Assembly: GCF_000149955.1 (NCBI RefSeq)
Contig: NC_030986.1
Span: 1,189,148 to 1,253,147, forward strand
Direction: 5' to 3'
Length of the DNA: 64,000 bases
Origin: Fusarium oxysporum f. sp. lycopersici 4287
Lineage: Eukaryota > Ascomycota > Sordariomycetes > Hypocreales > Nectriaceae
The position numbers and the translations under genes are program-made. Positions 1-12,281 of this stretch are shown here, piece by piece (position 1 is the stretch's first letter; each line of letters begins with the position of its first letter). The notes beneath the pieces are model-generated. The model had not been told where the DNA came from and ran no database searches. It was given only the letters and a program-made list of their open reading frames with translations.

Positions 1-3000
1 CCAGAAGCGATTTGGCTGATGACCTTGGCGACCTCGCTGAGGTTTCGCTTTTGCAGAGGGCTCAGTGCTTTCTCAATGACACCAACGTTTTCAGGGGCAA
101 CAACTGCTGGTTGCAAGTAGAATCGCCAAAGCCAGCTGGAGACAACTTGCAGAAGGTTCTCTGGGGGTTCCCGCTTGAATTGCTGTCGTAGATTCTCGAA
201 AATCTGGTTGCAGACAAATCGAAGGCCATAAGGCATCTTGTGCAGGAAGTCCTCAAGGGCGAGGAAGAATTGGTCGCAGATCTCTCGAAGGTCACGCAAG
301 TGGTCGATGAAGAGGCGGCGAGTCTCGGGGTCGCGAATAGCAACTTCTCGAGGAACATCAAGCGGCCTTTGGTCAGGTCGTCCAGTGGCCAGCTCAGTAT
401 TGTTGATGGCTGATCGGTAAATTTGCATGGGATCACTCTCAAGATCTAGAGCAGGGTCTTCAACGATGTTGTCTCTGATCAGAGGACCAAGAAGATCTCG
501 AAGGTACTTGCGATCTCTTGGTGAGCGAGTGTAGTTGTTGAGAAGCTTAGACCAGAAGAAATTGCCGCGGATGAAGTCCTGAACATCTCGCGCACTGACA
601 ATCTCCTCGCGAATTGATCGAGCAATCAACTTGAGCAGATAGTACTCCTCTCGTCGCTTCTGGGCGTAACCGAAGAGGCTCATCATCAATAACTCGATGC
701 GTTTACACTCCTTCTCAGCTGTTCCTTGTTCACGAATGCGCTTGAATAGGCGAGCGAGGTACTGTGGCTGGGTTTGCAAATTGAAGAAGAGTTGCTGGTA
801 GGATTCGAGCTTCTTGCGCGAGCTCTTGTTGAGTGCTTTAAGATCAAACTGGTTGGCAGAAGACATGGAGCTGTTGGCGATGAAGTGCATTGAGTTGCCT
901 CCATAGTTGTGTTGATGCCTCACGACTTCGTCGAGTGTAATCTTGTTCTTGACCAAGAGGGCAATCTTGATATCAAGTTGATCGATGTAGTTCTCCAGCA
1001 TCTCATTCTGTCGAACTTGTTGAACGACTGTCTTGCGGATACGCTCAAACTCGATTTCTTCGTTGAAGTCGAAGTCACTGTCGTTAAGAAGATGGACAAA
1101 GTTCTTGACGGCGTTGACTGGAGGGTTCTTTCCAGTGGTCAAGCTCTTGTAAGCCTCGCCTTGAACCTTGGCACGGACAAAACTCTGGATCTTGATGACC
1201 TTTTGCATGTTCTCATTGTAGAAGCGCTTCTTCTCCTCAAATCGAGCCCTTACGATAAAACCTCGGGCTGCGGTCTGGAAGGCAACGATACATTCCTCCT
1301 CTTGCTCCAATTCGGCCATGATATCCTCAACTCTAGCGCGCTCCATCATGGCACGTAAGATGCTTTGGAGGTCAATGATCTTAGGGGTATGAGATTCAAG
1401 CTCCTCGAGGAACGCCTGGTGCTGCTGGCGGTACAAGAATCCCCGGATGTTGCCCTGGAGGGCTGTGACCTGAGGTTCTTGCTCCTCGAGCTGTTCGAGG
1501 ATGGCTGCAACTCTTTGGCGTTCAAGCATGGCCCTAATAAGACCTTGGAGGCCGATAACTGCAGGTTCGTTCTCCTTAAGAGCATCGAGAGTATCAGCAA
1601 CATCTCTCCTCACAGCAGCGGCGCGAGCAAAAGCTTGAAGCTGCTCAACACCAGTCGTGTGCTTGTTAAGCTCAGCTCTTAATGTCTTGTCGTCTTGGCG
1701 AGCGCGGAGTCCACGGGCAAAAGCTTGAAGTCGTTCCACAGCTGGAGCGTGTTGGCTGAGTTCAGTTCGTAGTGCCTGGTCATTCTGGCGAACACAGAGT
1801 CCGCGAGCAAGAGCCTGGAGCTGCTCAATCGCGGGGCTATGCTTGTTGAGCTCAGATTTGAGAGCCATGTCATCCTGACGAGCGCGAAATCCACGGGCAA
1901 AGGCCTGGAGCTTCTTCCATTGGGGTCCAAAGGAGCGTAGATGCTGCTGCTCGCGGTTGACCTGAGTTCTAGTCAGCAATGCCCTGGCCGCTGCCTGCAG
2001 GTCAACAATCGCTGGGGATTCCGCCTCCAACTCTTCAAGATCCTGGTCGACTTTGCCTCGTAGCAAAGCTCCACGGGCTGCTGCTTGCAGCTTCTCGACA
2101 ATACCAGAAGATTCCTTAGTCTCTTGGTATTGCGCAACATGGCTCTTGCGGGCCAAAAAGCCCCTGGAGATTGCTTGGATCTCCCTGATGGGCCCTCTAC
2201 ATTTCGCAAGCTGAGCAGTCACGTTTCGTACCTGGTTTCGAGCCTTGTTGGCCCTGATCATGGTTTGCAACTCCAAAATATCGGGCTCGAGCGCTTCCAA
2301 GATCTGGTCGCGTCGATCCAACCTTCTTCGTGCCAAGAATCCGCGTGCTGAGCTCTGCAGTTGGATAGCAAAGCGCTTCATCTGCAGTCGATAGTCCATG
2401 ATTTGTCGTGTAAAGTCTCCTCGAATGCGAGATTGGAGATCTATCAACCACTCCTCCTCATCCCAAAGACTCTGCATTGTCTCGCCAAGCTTAACGCGAA
2501 GGAGAGCACCTCGGATTTGCGCCTGCATATCAACGATGGACTCTTCGTTCTCTCTCAGCTCCCTTTCGATCCTTTCCTCCTCAGTCTCTTCTGGTTCAGG
2601 CTCGGGCTCAGGAACACCAAAGTCGGCACTCATATTTCCGAAACTAGGCATTGTAACGCCGAGTTTATCGAGACCCTTCTGCATAGCTTCCAGTTCATGA
2701 TGCTCGAATTCAAGCTGACCTACGAGGTTGCCTATCCTGAAATCGACTATGCCCTTGCGGAATAGAAGCCAACTCAGAGCATGAATACAGTAAATGACCT
2801 TGGGAATGTTCTTTTTCTCGTATAGATCAATCAGCTCGAAGCGAAACAGGTCGGGCAGCTCAACTTCGTCAAGATATCGGAAGAATATAGCAATATTGTC
2901 AGAGTGTCGATATTGGAGCCTGGGGTGTTGGAAGATTCGGTAACGTCGATCTGGGTTCAGAGCTTCGACCACTTCAGCGAGCGTGACACCATCACGGAGC

Positions 3001-4040
3001 GCCTCCTCAAGCTCAACAATAGGAGGTATAGATTTATGGATGACATCCTCAATCCATTCCTTGGCTTCACCGATATGGCAAAGGTATTCGTAGGCTTGAA
3101 GGAACTGGCGTTGTTTGTCCATCCAGTTGCGCCCTTCCCAACTGTAGCCAGTGGACTTCTGGCTTTGGCCGCCATTACTTCTATCGGCTCGTTGCAATCT
3201 TCGTCGACCGCGCAAGCCGACAACTTCTTGCGCCGGTGAGGTGATGGTAAAGTCTTCAGGTGAGTCAGACGATACAAGACGCGAAAGCGTCCTTAATTGA
3301 CTTGTAGAAGACTTGCCCAGCCCTTCCAACTCATCCCGAGCTATGTGCGTACTATGCACATGGTGGGGTGATGAAGGAGCTTGGGTGGCTTCTGGTGGCA
3401 GAAACGAGTCGGATCGAGTGAGCAGCATAGAATTTGGTCGCATCGGTAGCGGGCGAGAAGGTGATGACGTTTTTACTGGCGACGTCTTGATCGGTGAAGT
3501 TGAGGTTTTGGTTGGCGACGAGTGGCCATCAATATGCGCCATTGACAGCTTGCCAATATCGACGCTCTTGCCGCGATCATGGCGAGGGATTGCATGGGGA
3601 GGCGTTGAAGGAGGCGTGGATGCTGGAGCCTGTGGGAGTGGGCGAAGAGAATGCCGAGCTGAACTATAGATATTTTCGGGAGCTTTCTTTGAGGTCATAT
3701 TTTCCCCAGCTTCAAAGGTCTTTGCCCTTGCCCTGACATCGCTCTGTGCTCGCTTGTGGCCATGCACTGTAGCTCCGTAACCAGCTGAACTAGAGGCGGA
3801 CGTATATTGACTATTGAGACTGTGGTCTGAGGCGTGGGAGTAGCCTGATGAAGCGGAGGATGACGTTGTCGAGGGGAAGCGGTTGAGGAGAGAGGGCGAG
3901 ATGTTGGAGTTGGAAGCGAAGTCGATTGTATGCGACTGGCGGAGAGGTCGCAGATGTTGATGAGATTGTGGTTGCGATTGCGATTGCGCTTGGCTTGGAG
4001 AATGGTGTTGAGTTTGGAAGTAATGAGTACGGGACGACAT
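1..4040 (-). CDS. rng2: IQGAP-type scaffold protein (Rng2/Iqg1-like), 3' part missing
   Basis: Cytokinetic scaffold that in fungi organises the actomyosin ring through actin, calmodulin/myosin light chains and Ras-family-like contacts. One open frame runs without an intron from ATG 4040 off the window start (about 1,346 codons seen). Order: Ser/Pro-rich disordered N-terminus (residues 1-300), calponin-homology domain (about 304-430), about 16 IQ-like calmodulin-binding repeats of the LQxxxRGxxxR kind (about 500-950), then the start of the RasGAP-related domain (from about 1,090; KYLRDLLGPLIRD near 1,170). The RasGAP_C part must lie beyond position 1. The IQ block includes near-identical 30-residue units (nt about 1640-1925). 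ATG 4040 is the first in frame after upstream stops. The symbol follows the S. pombe orthologue; family assignment is firm from domain order. Confidence 0.93.
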   Translation of the reverse strand, partial: MSSRTHYFQTQHHSPSQAQSQSQPQSHQHLRPLRQSHTIDFASNSNISPSLLNRFPSTTSSSASSGYSHASDHSLNSQYTSASSSAGYGATVHGHKRAQSDVRARAKTFEAGENMTSKKAPENIYSSARHSLRPLPQAPASTPPSTPPHAIPRHDRGKSVDIGKLSMAHIDGHSSPTKTSTSPIKTSPVKTSSPSRPLPMRPNSMLLTRSDSFLPPEATQAPSSPHHVHSTHIARDELEGLGKSSTSQLRTLSRLVSSDSPEDFTITSPAQEVVGLRGRRRLQRADRSNGGQSQKSTGYSWEGRNWMDKQRQFLQAYEYLCHIGEAKEWIEDVIHKSIPPIVELEEALRDGVTLAEVVEALNPDRRYRIFQHPRLQYRHSDNIAIFFRYLDEVELPDLFRFELIDLYEKKNIPKVIYCIHALSWLLFRKGIVDFRIGNLVGQLEFEHHELEAMQKGLDKLGVTMPSFGNMSADFGVPEPEPEPEETEEERIERELRENEESIVDMQAQIRGALLRVKLGETMQSLWDEEEWLIDLQSRIRGDFTRQIMDYRLQMKRFAIQLQSSARGFLARRRLDRRDQILEALEPDILELQTMIRANKARNQVRNVTAQLAKCRGPIREIQAISRGFLARKSHVAQYQETKESSGIVEKLQAAARGALLRGKVDQDLEELEAESPAIVDLQAAARALLTRTQVNREQQHLRSFGPQWKKLQAFARGFRARQDDMALKSELNKHSPAIEQLQALARGLCVRQNDQALRTELSQHAPAVERLQAFARGLRARQDDKTLRAELNKHTTGVEQLQAFARAAAVRRDVADTLDALKENEPAVIGLQGLIRAMLERQRVAAILEQLEEQEPQVTALQGNIRGFLYRQQHQAFLEELESHTPKIIDLQSILRAMMERARVEDIMAELEQEEECIVAFQTAARGFIVRARFEEKKRFYNENMQKVIKIQSFVRAKVQGEAYKSLTTGKNPPVNAVKNFVHLLNDSDFDFNEEIEFERIRKTVVQQVRQNEMLENYIDQLDIKIALLVKNKITLDEVVRHQHNYGGNSMHFIANSSMSSANQFDLKALNKSSRKKLESYQQLFFNLQTQPQYLARLFKRIREQGTAEKECKRIELLMMSLFGYAQKRREEYYLLKLIARSIREEIVSARDVQDFIRGNFFWSKLLNNYTRSPRDRKYLRDLLGPLIRDNIVEDPALDLESDPMQIYRSAINNTELATGRPDQRPLDVPREVAIRDPETRRLFIDHLRDLREICDQFFLALEDFLHKMPYGLRFVCNQIFENLRQQFKREPPENLLQVVSSWLWRFYLQPAVVAPENVGVIEKALSPLQKRNLSEVAKVISQIAS
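1640..1925 (-). repeat. Tandem 90-nt (30-residue) IQ units inside the IQGAP gene
   Basis: Consecutive coding units read LQAFARGFRARQDD, LQALARGLCVRQND and LQAFARGLRARQDD, each followed by an ALxxELxxHxPAxE spacer, so the period is 30 residues. They are more alike than the flanking IQ motifs, which suggests recent internal duplication. Each unit is a candidate calmodulin or myosin light-chain site. Confidence 0.8.
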
Positions 4041-5669
4041 TGTTCAAGTCTTTAAGAAGGGAGTCGCTGGGCAAGCCCGCAAACTCTTGTCTTGTCTTTT
4101 CTTGATTTGTCTTTGGAGTCTCTGCTCAGGAACGTAGTAAATCGATTTTCCGTCTGTGACGTTAACGCATTGTTTCGAGCGTTGCTCGGCTTCGTCTCGT
4201 CAGAGGAATGCTGTAGCAAGGCGTAGCGCTTGGAATCCTTCAAGATCCAAGACAAGCTGAACAAATTATGTGCACGAGATAAAAGTGTAAAAGCGAAGAT
4301 AAACAAACACCAGAGTCAAGGTGTTGCAGGATCAAAGAATAAGATGCTAGTGCCAATACAAGCAGCGCAAATGCCGTCACTTTGTTCTTGTGACGAGACA
4401 ATAAGACGAGTTTATGCCCAAGAAAATGAACTCTAGGACCTATGGGATGCTATAGCGAGCGAGTGAGTGTCAAGGCAGCCGATGGCGGGGCGTTGGATTT
4501 GCCGGAGTAAACAAAACAACGGGCAACCGCCCAGCAACGGCCTCTATGCCTAGTCCCGATTGGTGACATGCGGCTCATCATCCACTTTTATGTCTTGTCT
4601 GGTTCATCCTTGTAAAGTCTCTCATTTGTTCAGCATGATCAGTTTTTGTGCGGTTCAGAAGCAACTATTATGCGCTGTGAAGTGTTATTCACTACGTGTA
4701 ATCTTTCAGTTACTGTCTATAAGTATGAGTAAATATTATAAGAGAAGATCGAGATTGTGTTGTTTATTTACTGGTCTGTATCAAGCAGACTCTAACTCCC
4801 CTTGCAGATCTAGTGTCACAGCTCTCCAGGTCGTCAATCAAAACACGCAAAACTCCATATTGTGGATGCTCAGCCTGTGTCCAACGAAGTTTATTGCCAG
4901 ATTGGCAGTCTAACCAGGTCAAAGCATCATCAGTCCACAATTGGTCGACTTGTTGAGTGTTGGAGATCCTTGCTCAAGCAAGGATGCTGATTCCACATAG
5001 GTTGGTCACTATGCTACCCTAGAGCCATAAATCGCCATATAAATCTTTCTCAACTGATACTTGTTTCTTAACAACCGACCAGGGTTTGTAAGAATGAGAT
5101 GCGCCTCAATCCCGACGCGATAAGCTTAACATACCATGAAAAATATACAGGTAGACAATGTCACTGTAGATCAGAGACGGGTTGCGACCTCACGGGTAAC
5201 ACATAACACAAGACAGAAAACGAGTATACCGTCTGTACAACCAAAACAGGCTGGGAACATGATGACTCTGTCCTGTTGGTGTCAATGGCTCTATTGATAC
5301 AAAACTGCCTCAATAATAAATAGAAAAGCTAAAATTGAGCAAACATCCAATAGCACATGTTTGCGCGCCTCGCATCACCAGTGGTGAGCCACGACAGCTT
5401 GGAAGCTTTTTGATACGTTGTGGTTTAGTGGGGTTGTATGAGGTCATCAGCGCAGAGCCAGTCCCAAAGCAATTGGCCCGAGCTGCGAACCCCATCGGAT
5501 CAGAATCATTTGAATCTTTGAAGCTTCAACCCTTGTCAACCGAGTTTTGACTTTTAAACTTCTCTATACCGTGAACCGCGATAATTCGTCTCAATTGATC
5601 TGTATCTATAAAGATCGCCGGTTTTATACTATCCATTTGCATAAGGGTGTTGATCCCTTAGGAGCCGCA
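4041..5669. other. Intergenic, divergent promoters of the IQGAP and RMD1-like genes
   Basis: About 1.6 kb between divergent starts. Only short unsupported frames; no tRNA, repeat or recognisable gene seen. Confidence 0.6.
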
Positions 5670-7671
5670 ATGGCGTCAAAGCAACGCCCATCAGTCCTGG
5701 TACTTATCATTAACTCTGCGCGTCTGCGAATACTGCTAATACCATTCAGGTTACGGACGCGAGACAGAGACCACCTCAAAGAAGAGTTCTTCAACGACAA
5801 GATACTGGTGCAGGCGCCGGTGGATCTCAGGCGCCAATGCGGTTCATGACCGTCGACAATGTTCTTCAGTACAACTCTCAAATCCCTTCAGGCCAGCCAC
5901 GCGGTCCTCCAGCACCAGTTCCCCCAGGGCGACACCCAGGTCCCGCAGGCGGTGCCCTAAGTCGCCGAGTCTCTTCAGGCGGTCTACCCAATGCTCAGTC
6001 TCGTACCGGCCAGCCAATGCCCTCGAGAACGACAAAGATAAGCGAGAAGCTGGTCCTTCTTCCGGAAACAGGCGATAACGACGATGACGTCGACGAGGAA
6101 ATCGAGAGCGAGTCGGTGCTCGCGCGCCGCGTACACGACGATGAGAATCGGCCTCTGAAAGATGAAGAGCTGGATGTCCTCAAGAAACGGGGTGGAATCC
6201 GCGGCAAGAGCTTTGCTGAGAGGTTGTCCAAGATGCAAAGAACAGATAAGGTTAGCAGACTGACAGCCTACTGTACTGCGCAAGCCTACAAGATCAAACC
6301 GACCGCGGAGTTCCTGCGCAAGAAACATGAGGCTAAAACCAAAATTTACGACGACTGTCTATACGTCATCTACGCCTTGCCACTACTCAACGGTACTGAT
6401 GGTTATCGAGTGCGAAGCCGACCTATTCTCAAGACTCCTGGAACTGGGAAGACGGTACTAGACCTGGAAATCGAACGCAGTGAGCAACGGGACCACCATG
6501 AGGGATACTTCGAGGATGATGCATACGAAAACCCTAGTCCTGAACGTGGCCATGAAATGCCTTCTCACTTTACTGATCGCCCATCAACTCCTGAGCGCAG
6601 CAACCCTTTCCGCCACGACGACGACGTCTCATCCATGAACCGACTTGCGCCCGACGCAAAGAACTTTGCCGAAATGTTTGTCTACTCCTACGGTGTCGTT
6701 GTATTCTGGAACTTTACCGAGCACCAAGAGAAGGATATCCTTGCCGACTTAACTTTTGCCGATGCCGACGCTGCGGAGAATGGCGCTACTAGTCTTCTCA
6801 CTCGACCCTTGGACCAGGAGGACTATGAGACTGAGGAGTTCCACTTCGAGTACAGCGCTGATATCAAGCGTCCTCGCATCTTCAACGACATGATCACTCT
6901 GCTCCCGCGATCTGACCACATGATAAAACTCACCATCAGCCATGCTATTGCACAAAGTACACGGCTGTGTTTCTTTGAAGAACGCATGAGTGAGACTATG
7001 ATAAGTGCTCAGCATGTACCCAAGACACTGGCTCTAACAGGAGAGCTTAACATGACCCGTACTGAAATTGTGCGTATGTTGGGCCAACTCTTCAAGAGCC
7101 GGGTCGATATCAATCTCTGTAAGTCTATTCGGCCCTCTTTACGGTGCTTTAGTCTAACTATTTCCCAGCTTCCAATATCCTCGATGTTCCCAACTTCTTC
7201 TGGGACTCTGAACCAACTTTACATCCTCTCTATGCCGCCATCCGCGAGTACCTTGAGATCGACCCGCGCATCAAGGTTCTCAACGAGCGATGCCGTGTCT
7301 TCCTCGATCTAGCTGAGATATTGTCCGACTCCGTTGCCGACGCAAAGATGAGCTACATCACTTGGATCATCATTGTCCTGATTATCGTTAGTATCATGGT
7401 TACCGTTACCGAAGTAGCCATCCGTTTCGGCATGCTCAGCAAGGCCAAGGGTACTGGCATTGATCCTGCCATTATTGTACCTGCTCTTGGTGATGGTGTA
7501 TCGGGACAAGGCCATGTTGCCTTGCCACCAAGTGACCTCGAAATACTAGCGCAGACATTGGGCCTGCAATCTAACGCCTCGTTCGACGATGTTCAGCAGA
7601 GCATCTTAGCTCTTCAAGAGAAGACTCTTCCTGATGCCTCTTTTGTACATGATTCGCACGAGGATGTCTGA
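5670..7671 (+). CDS. RMD1: RMD1/Sif3-like DUF155 membrane protein
   Basis: Member of the RMD1/Sif3/YagE (DUF155) family; yeast Rmd1 is needed for sporulation and the human relative RMND1 is mitochondrial, but the biochemical role is unknown. Exons 5670-5699, 5750-7118 and 7169-7671 give 633 residues. Exon 1 encodes only MASKQRPSVL; its 50-bp intron (5700-5749, GTACTT...TTCAG) restores the frame upstream of the next methionine at 5837. The second intron (7119-7168, GTAAGT...CAG) joins INLSSNILDVPNFFW. The N-terminal third is disordered and acidic; the conserved DUF155 core ends in DPRIKVLNERCRVFLDLAEIL, then one membrane segment (SYITWIIIVLIIVSIMVTV). A start at 5837 would also be open, so the first exon is inferred. 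About 40 residues after the TM segment lack similarity I recognise. Confidence 0.85.
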
Positions 7672-8319
7672 GGTCGACACATCCTATTTCTCATATTTCG
7701 CATAGCATGGCGTTAATGGGCGGCAGTTATTCCAAGATTGTCTTTTCCTCATAAAAATGTTTACCTGGTCGGTGTTTTGTTAGAATGGACATCAATCCAA
7801 TTAGGTTCGCGGCCTTTGTCTATCTAGCTCAGGAGTTCTTCAGGAATAAAAGATTTTCGTTTTCACCATCAGGTATAATACACATGTCGGATGCAGACAC
7901 AGCAACGCAGGCATTAATGTAGAGTATCTATTCTTACTCTGGAAATGCAAACCCTATTCAAGAAAATCGAAGAAACAACCAAAGTTGTATAGAAAAGGCC
8001 ACATAGTTTCCGGGCCTGCACATTTTCGAAAAAACCCATAGCCCATGATCATGATAGTAATAACATCCCTCAGTCTCCAATCTCCCCCCCGATCCTGCTT
8101 CGTGGTGGGCGAGTCCGCGGGGAGCCGCCGGATATCAAGTACAAATAGAATTTTACCAGATGTCGATCCATGCTACACACCCAGCAGAGATCCCAAGAAG
8201 CGAAGAAAAAGACGCCGAAAAAGAAGCAGTTCGCCTTTGCCAGTCTTCACTCGCCCGATCGTCTATAAAAAGGTCATGTATTAAAAGTGAGAATATCCGA
8301 TCTCAATAGCGCACCAAGT
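7672..8319. other. Intergenic, convergent 3' ends
   Basis: 3' flanks of the RMD1-like and transporter genes. AT-rich with short frames only; nothing else seen. Confidence 0.6.
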
Positions 8320-9545
8320 TTACCGGGACTGCTGCTCGACGGGCTTGTAGGCGGCGGCAGCAGCCTGTTGGCTCTTGCGGTTCTTGTTGTCGAGTTCGGC
8401 CTTGCTGTAGATGGCAGCACCAAGCATCGTGACGGCCATACCAGCACCGTTAAGCAGGTCGATGGTCACGTCGAAGAGGAAGATGCCGAGAGCAACAGTC
8501 AAGCACTGCTTGAGGTTACCACAGACGGTCATAGTCAGAGCACCAGCAAGCTTGTTGGTGTTGAAAGACGAGATGTTGAGCAGAAGGGCGAGGAAACCGT
8601 TTCCGAAGAGCGAGGCGAAAGCGGGAGGAAGAGAAACGTCTCCAGAGGTGATAAGCTTGTGGAAGCCGCTGACTTCACCGGTAGCAGTAGCGCAAGCCAG
8701 AGCCTGAAGAGCAGCAAGAGGAGACATGCGGAGGAGGAACTCGATCGGGGGGAGAGCGAGAGAGCCAGTCATGAATCGGTTGGTGACGACAGTCTATGAA
8801 ATGGTTAATAATGAGTTTAAGCCATGTCAGGACAGAGTTTACCTTGAGAGCGGCGAGCACGACACCAAGAATGGTGAGAAGGAAACCGGCATCGGTGAAG
8901 CTCATCTCACCCAGGGTGGTCATGGCAGCACCGATGATAAGAGGCAGGAGAGAAAGGTATGTCATGGTGCTGTAGGTTCGGCCGTAGTAAGTGCGGTAGA
9001 TAAGGATGGTGAAGATCGGGCAGAGCATGCGCATGGTCTGGTAGAAGGGAACGGAGACCATAGCAAGAGACAAGTTGGAAACGGCGATGTTGGCAGTGAA
9101 GAGAGCACTGAAAGCAACGAGGGCGAGGTTCTCGCGACGCCCCAATCGTGAAAGCTTAAAGTAACCCATTTGCATCATGACATAGGTGCCGACACTGGCG
9201 AACGAGGCGTGGAGGAAAGTCAAGAGCCACGGGAAGTGGAACTATTGGAAGCGCATGTTAGTATTTACACTATCAGAATGCTACAAGTAGTTGAAGTCGG
9301 CAACTTACCATTCCCAGAACAAGCTTGTTGTAAAGAGTGAGGAGCAGAGAGAAGAAAAAGTAGGTTCCGAGCCATGCGAACTTGACGGTACTGGGGATAG
9401 AGTACTCGTGCTCAAGGTTATTGTTCTTGGGAGGCTCGGCTCGGCCAGCGTCGCTCTCGATATCGAGCTCGCCCTTGATATCACGCTCTCTCTCCTCGGC
9501 GGAGAGGAGAGGGACAGGCTCCTCGTTATTGGGACGGGAAGACAT
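8320..9545 (-). CDS. TPT-family (drug/metabolite superfamily) sugar-phosphate or nucleotide-sugar transporter
   Basis: Multi-pass Golgi/ER-type solute transporter of the triose-phosphate/nucleotide-sugar translocator family. Exons, in coding order, are 9545-9309, 9241-8843 and 8793-8320 (369 residues). Both introns (9242-9308 and 8794-8842) have GTAA donors and TAG acceptors and are phase 0. After an acidic cytosolic N-terminus (about 50 residues) come roughly ten hydrophobic segments; the first carries YNKLVLGMFHFPWLLTFLHA and later ones YQTMRMLCPIFTILIYR and NRFMTGSLALPPIEFLLRMSP, all typical of the family. The C-terminus is Lys/Ala/Gln-rich. Substrate cannot be read from sequence. Upstream on its own strand lies a CT-rich leader (about 9640-10110). 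Confidence 0.88.
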
Positions 9546-12281
9546 GGTGATGGATGCGCCGGAGATTCGTGGGGATGCGATCAGGTACCGTTGACGTTAA
9601 CGTTATCGTGGGGTCTCTAGCATAACCCGGAGTCGACTCAATCAATAACGATGAACCGACTATGAAATCCACAAGCGCAGTCGATTACCGACAAAATGCA
9701 AATGCAGACCAAGGTGCAGCCGAGTCTTTGATGTAGTTGTAGGTGGTTGTTAAGTGGAAACGTAACACGGAGATAGATGGAAGCGAAGAAAATACAGGGG
9801 CCAAGCCAAGGTAGAAGGGGGCGGAGGCGCGTAATATGATGGAATAAAGCGAGCGATTGGACCCAGACAGGGAGATGAGTATGGAGACAAGACGAGACAG
9901 GCAAAAATCAAGTACTGATCCCAGGTAAGAAAATGATCTTGCACAACACGCACACACAAAAAGAAGAGAAAGTTGTGAAGAGTTGTGTTTTTTTCGAGGG
10001 GCTCGAAAAGGAGGGATAAGAGAGAGTTTAAAGTGACGGACGGGGAAGAAGAAAAAAAGTTGGGAGGCAGAAAAAGGGAGGAAGGTTTGTAGGGAGACAA
10101 GCCCAAAAAAGGATCTCAGGCTTACTGTACTTGTGTGATCTGTACCCCCCAAATCAATATCTACGGGGAGGTTCGGAGTCTTCAGTGATTGATAGCGGGG
10201 GTGGTTGCCAAAGGGAGTAGTCGGCGGGGCCTTGCAAGTGGCTTACAAAAAGGAAGCTATTGGATCGGGGTGCGGAGTTTGGAGGAAAAGCCACTGGAGT
10301 GTGATTTGAGGTACACTGAAGTCAAGTACCTTGTGGCGTCTGTGTCAAGATTTAGCGAACAACTGTCAGCATTGGCGGAACCTACTCGCAGTAACCAGCC
10401 TTGATTAGCCATGCTTGGGTAGGCTTTTGTTCCAAATGGATTGGATTCTTGAATCCTACACCGGGAAATTAAGGCGATCGCTATTACATAGGCAGTGATT
10501 GATAGAGTTCCGCACCAGACCTCACCTAGAGCACATACTTTCTTTACCTGCCATGGATAGAGGTTAGGAGCCTCTCCACTGTACAACCGTTAGAGATCAA
10601 TCTCATCTTATCCCTCTTCACCAACCAACGCAAACTCAATTCATTCAGCAAACAAGCTTACAAGGATGCTTGAATGAAGACTCGGGACTACTCCCTCCAA
10701 TGACCTAATGCAGGAAAGGACTTTCGATAAATCATTTTTATTACCGCCTTTGGAACGCGCTCCTGTCCATGTATAGTCCAGGGGTTTAGAAGAACCTAAC
10801 GCAATGGTACTCTACTCTAATCAGAAAAGGGGGCGGGGGCATCTCATTGCGAACCAGGAATACAGCATCTCAGACCAATCACAGCATCTCGTGTTGACAA
10901 TTCTAGCAAGTCACTGGATTGGGTGATGTAGGCTAATGAGAGAGGCGTCAGTAGTTTATGCTCATATGAGTTGATATAATATCGACTATGGAGCTGAACA
11001 GACTGGCCCAGACTGCTTAAGGTTATCTCTTGGTCACGGAGAAAAGGAATTTCTTCTTCCAAGTGGGTATAAAACTCCAGTAATAATAAAATACAGTATC
11101 CGTTTGTACTCGGTATTTTGTAGTATTCTCGACACCCGCTTCGCAGCACGGATCTCATGTGGACATAACTCAATCTCTATAGGTATCACAAGCGAGAAAG
11201 GGCACGTCATTCTCTAGTTAGAGTTGATTTATACCCGCACATGTACGTGTTGAGCCGCGTTGTTGTGAAACGGGCCAAGGACCAGGAAAACTGTCTATCA
11301 TCAAGAATACGCAAGCTCGGGGTTACGTAGGCCAAGGAACAGTGGGAGAAGACGATGTAGTTGTTCCGCGTATTCGTGGCTATTTTTATATGCATCGGCA
11401 CTTGCTTTCTATCTCTAACGGCACTCAGAAGATCAACACTGTTATGAGACTGTAAACGTTTAGTTGTTGAGGTCAGTCCGTGATTGGACCTCAATACGAT
11501 TATCAGCGAGCAATACGAACCACATCTGCAGAGAGTGTCAGACGGGTGTCTCCTTTTGACGTGTATAGAGTGGGAAAATACCATTCGAAAGCTGTCACGA
11601 GACCAATTCTAAGAACTAAAAAAAGGAGTAGAGAGGCCGTTAACTTTGCACCATCCAAAGCCGTTATTTCCGCCCCATTCATTGTTGCATCGCCTCAAAC
11701 TTAGGCGCCTTAACAGGTTTGAATAGCCTTGGCAGCTTCCTACGATTTGCACAGCAATCCATTTTTCCCACATCAAAAGACTCCATTTACCATTGACTTT
11801 CCAGTAACTGTTGACTCTATCCAACTGGAGGTCTCAATCAAGTTGCCCAATCACGGAACAACAAACCTGTATTTCAGGCTATCTTGGAGGTTTAAGCTCT
11901 CGGTCGTTCATTCGTATTCATAAATTCCTCTATTATCGTGTTAGAAAGGCAGAAAGTGGCGTTATCAGGTGTGCTGCCAGCTCACATACAAAACGTTTAC
12001 AGCATCTACGGCACATGCGAACATACGACCAACACGCGACAAACAAAGGGAAACCTTCATCTAGCATGATACTTCTAACATTTAAGGGCCGATAAAGAAC
12101 ATTCTTGGTATTTATATAAGATGAAACGGCCAGCAAGAGCGAAGTTTATGATATAATAAAAAATTGAGTGCGTCCATATGCTCTTATTTTCTTTCTAGGA
12201 CATCATCGATATATAAGATAACTTTCAAGACGATACATGTACCAGGCATCATGACTCCATCGCTTAACAAAACAAAAATTC
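9546..12281. other. Intergenic with CT-rich leader of the transporter gene
   Basis: 2.7 kb without a supportable gene. The part at about 9640-10110 is purine-rich on the plus strand, i.e. CT-rich in the transporter's transcription direction, as in many fungal leaders. The remainder, up to the 3' end of the copper ATPase, has only short frames. Confidence 0.6.

Noticed and set aside
909..1358. 149-codon plus-strand frame
   Set aside because: Antisense to the IQ-repeat part of the IQGAP gene; Leu/Val/Asp bias reflects the complement.
1640..2550. Possible CRISPR-like spaced repeats
   Set aside because: The periodic sequence is coding IQ repeats with a maintained frame, in a fungal genome.
8287..8799. 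170-codon plus-strand frame
   Set aside because: Lies antisense to exon 3 of the transporter and has a low-complexity translation.
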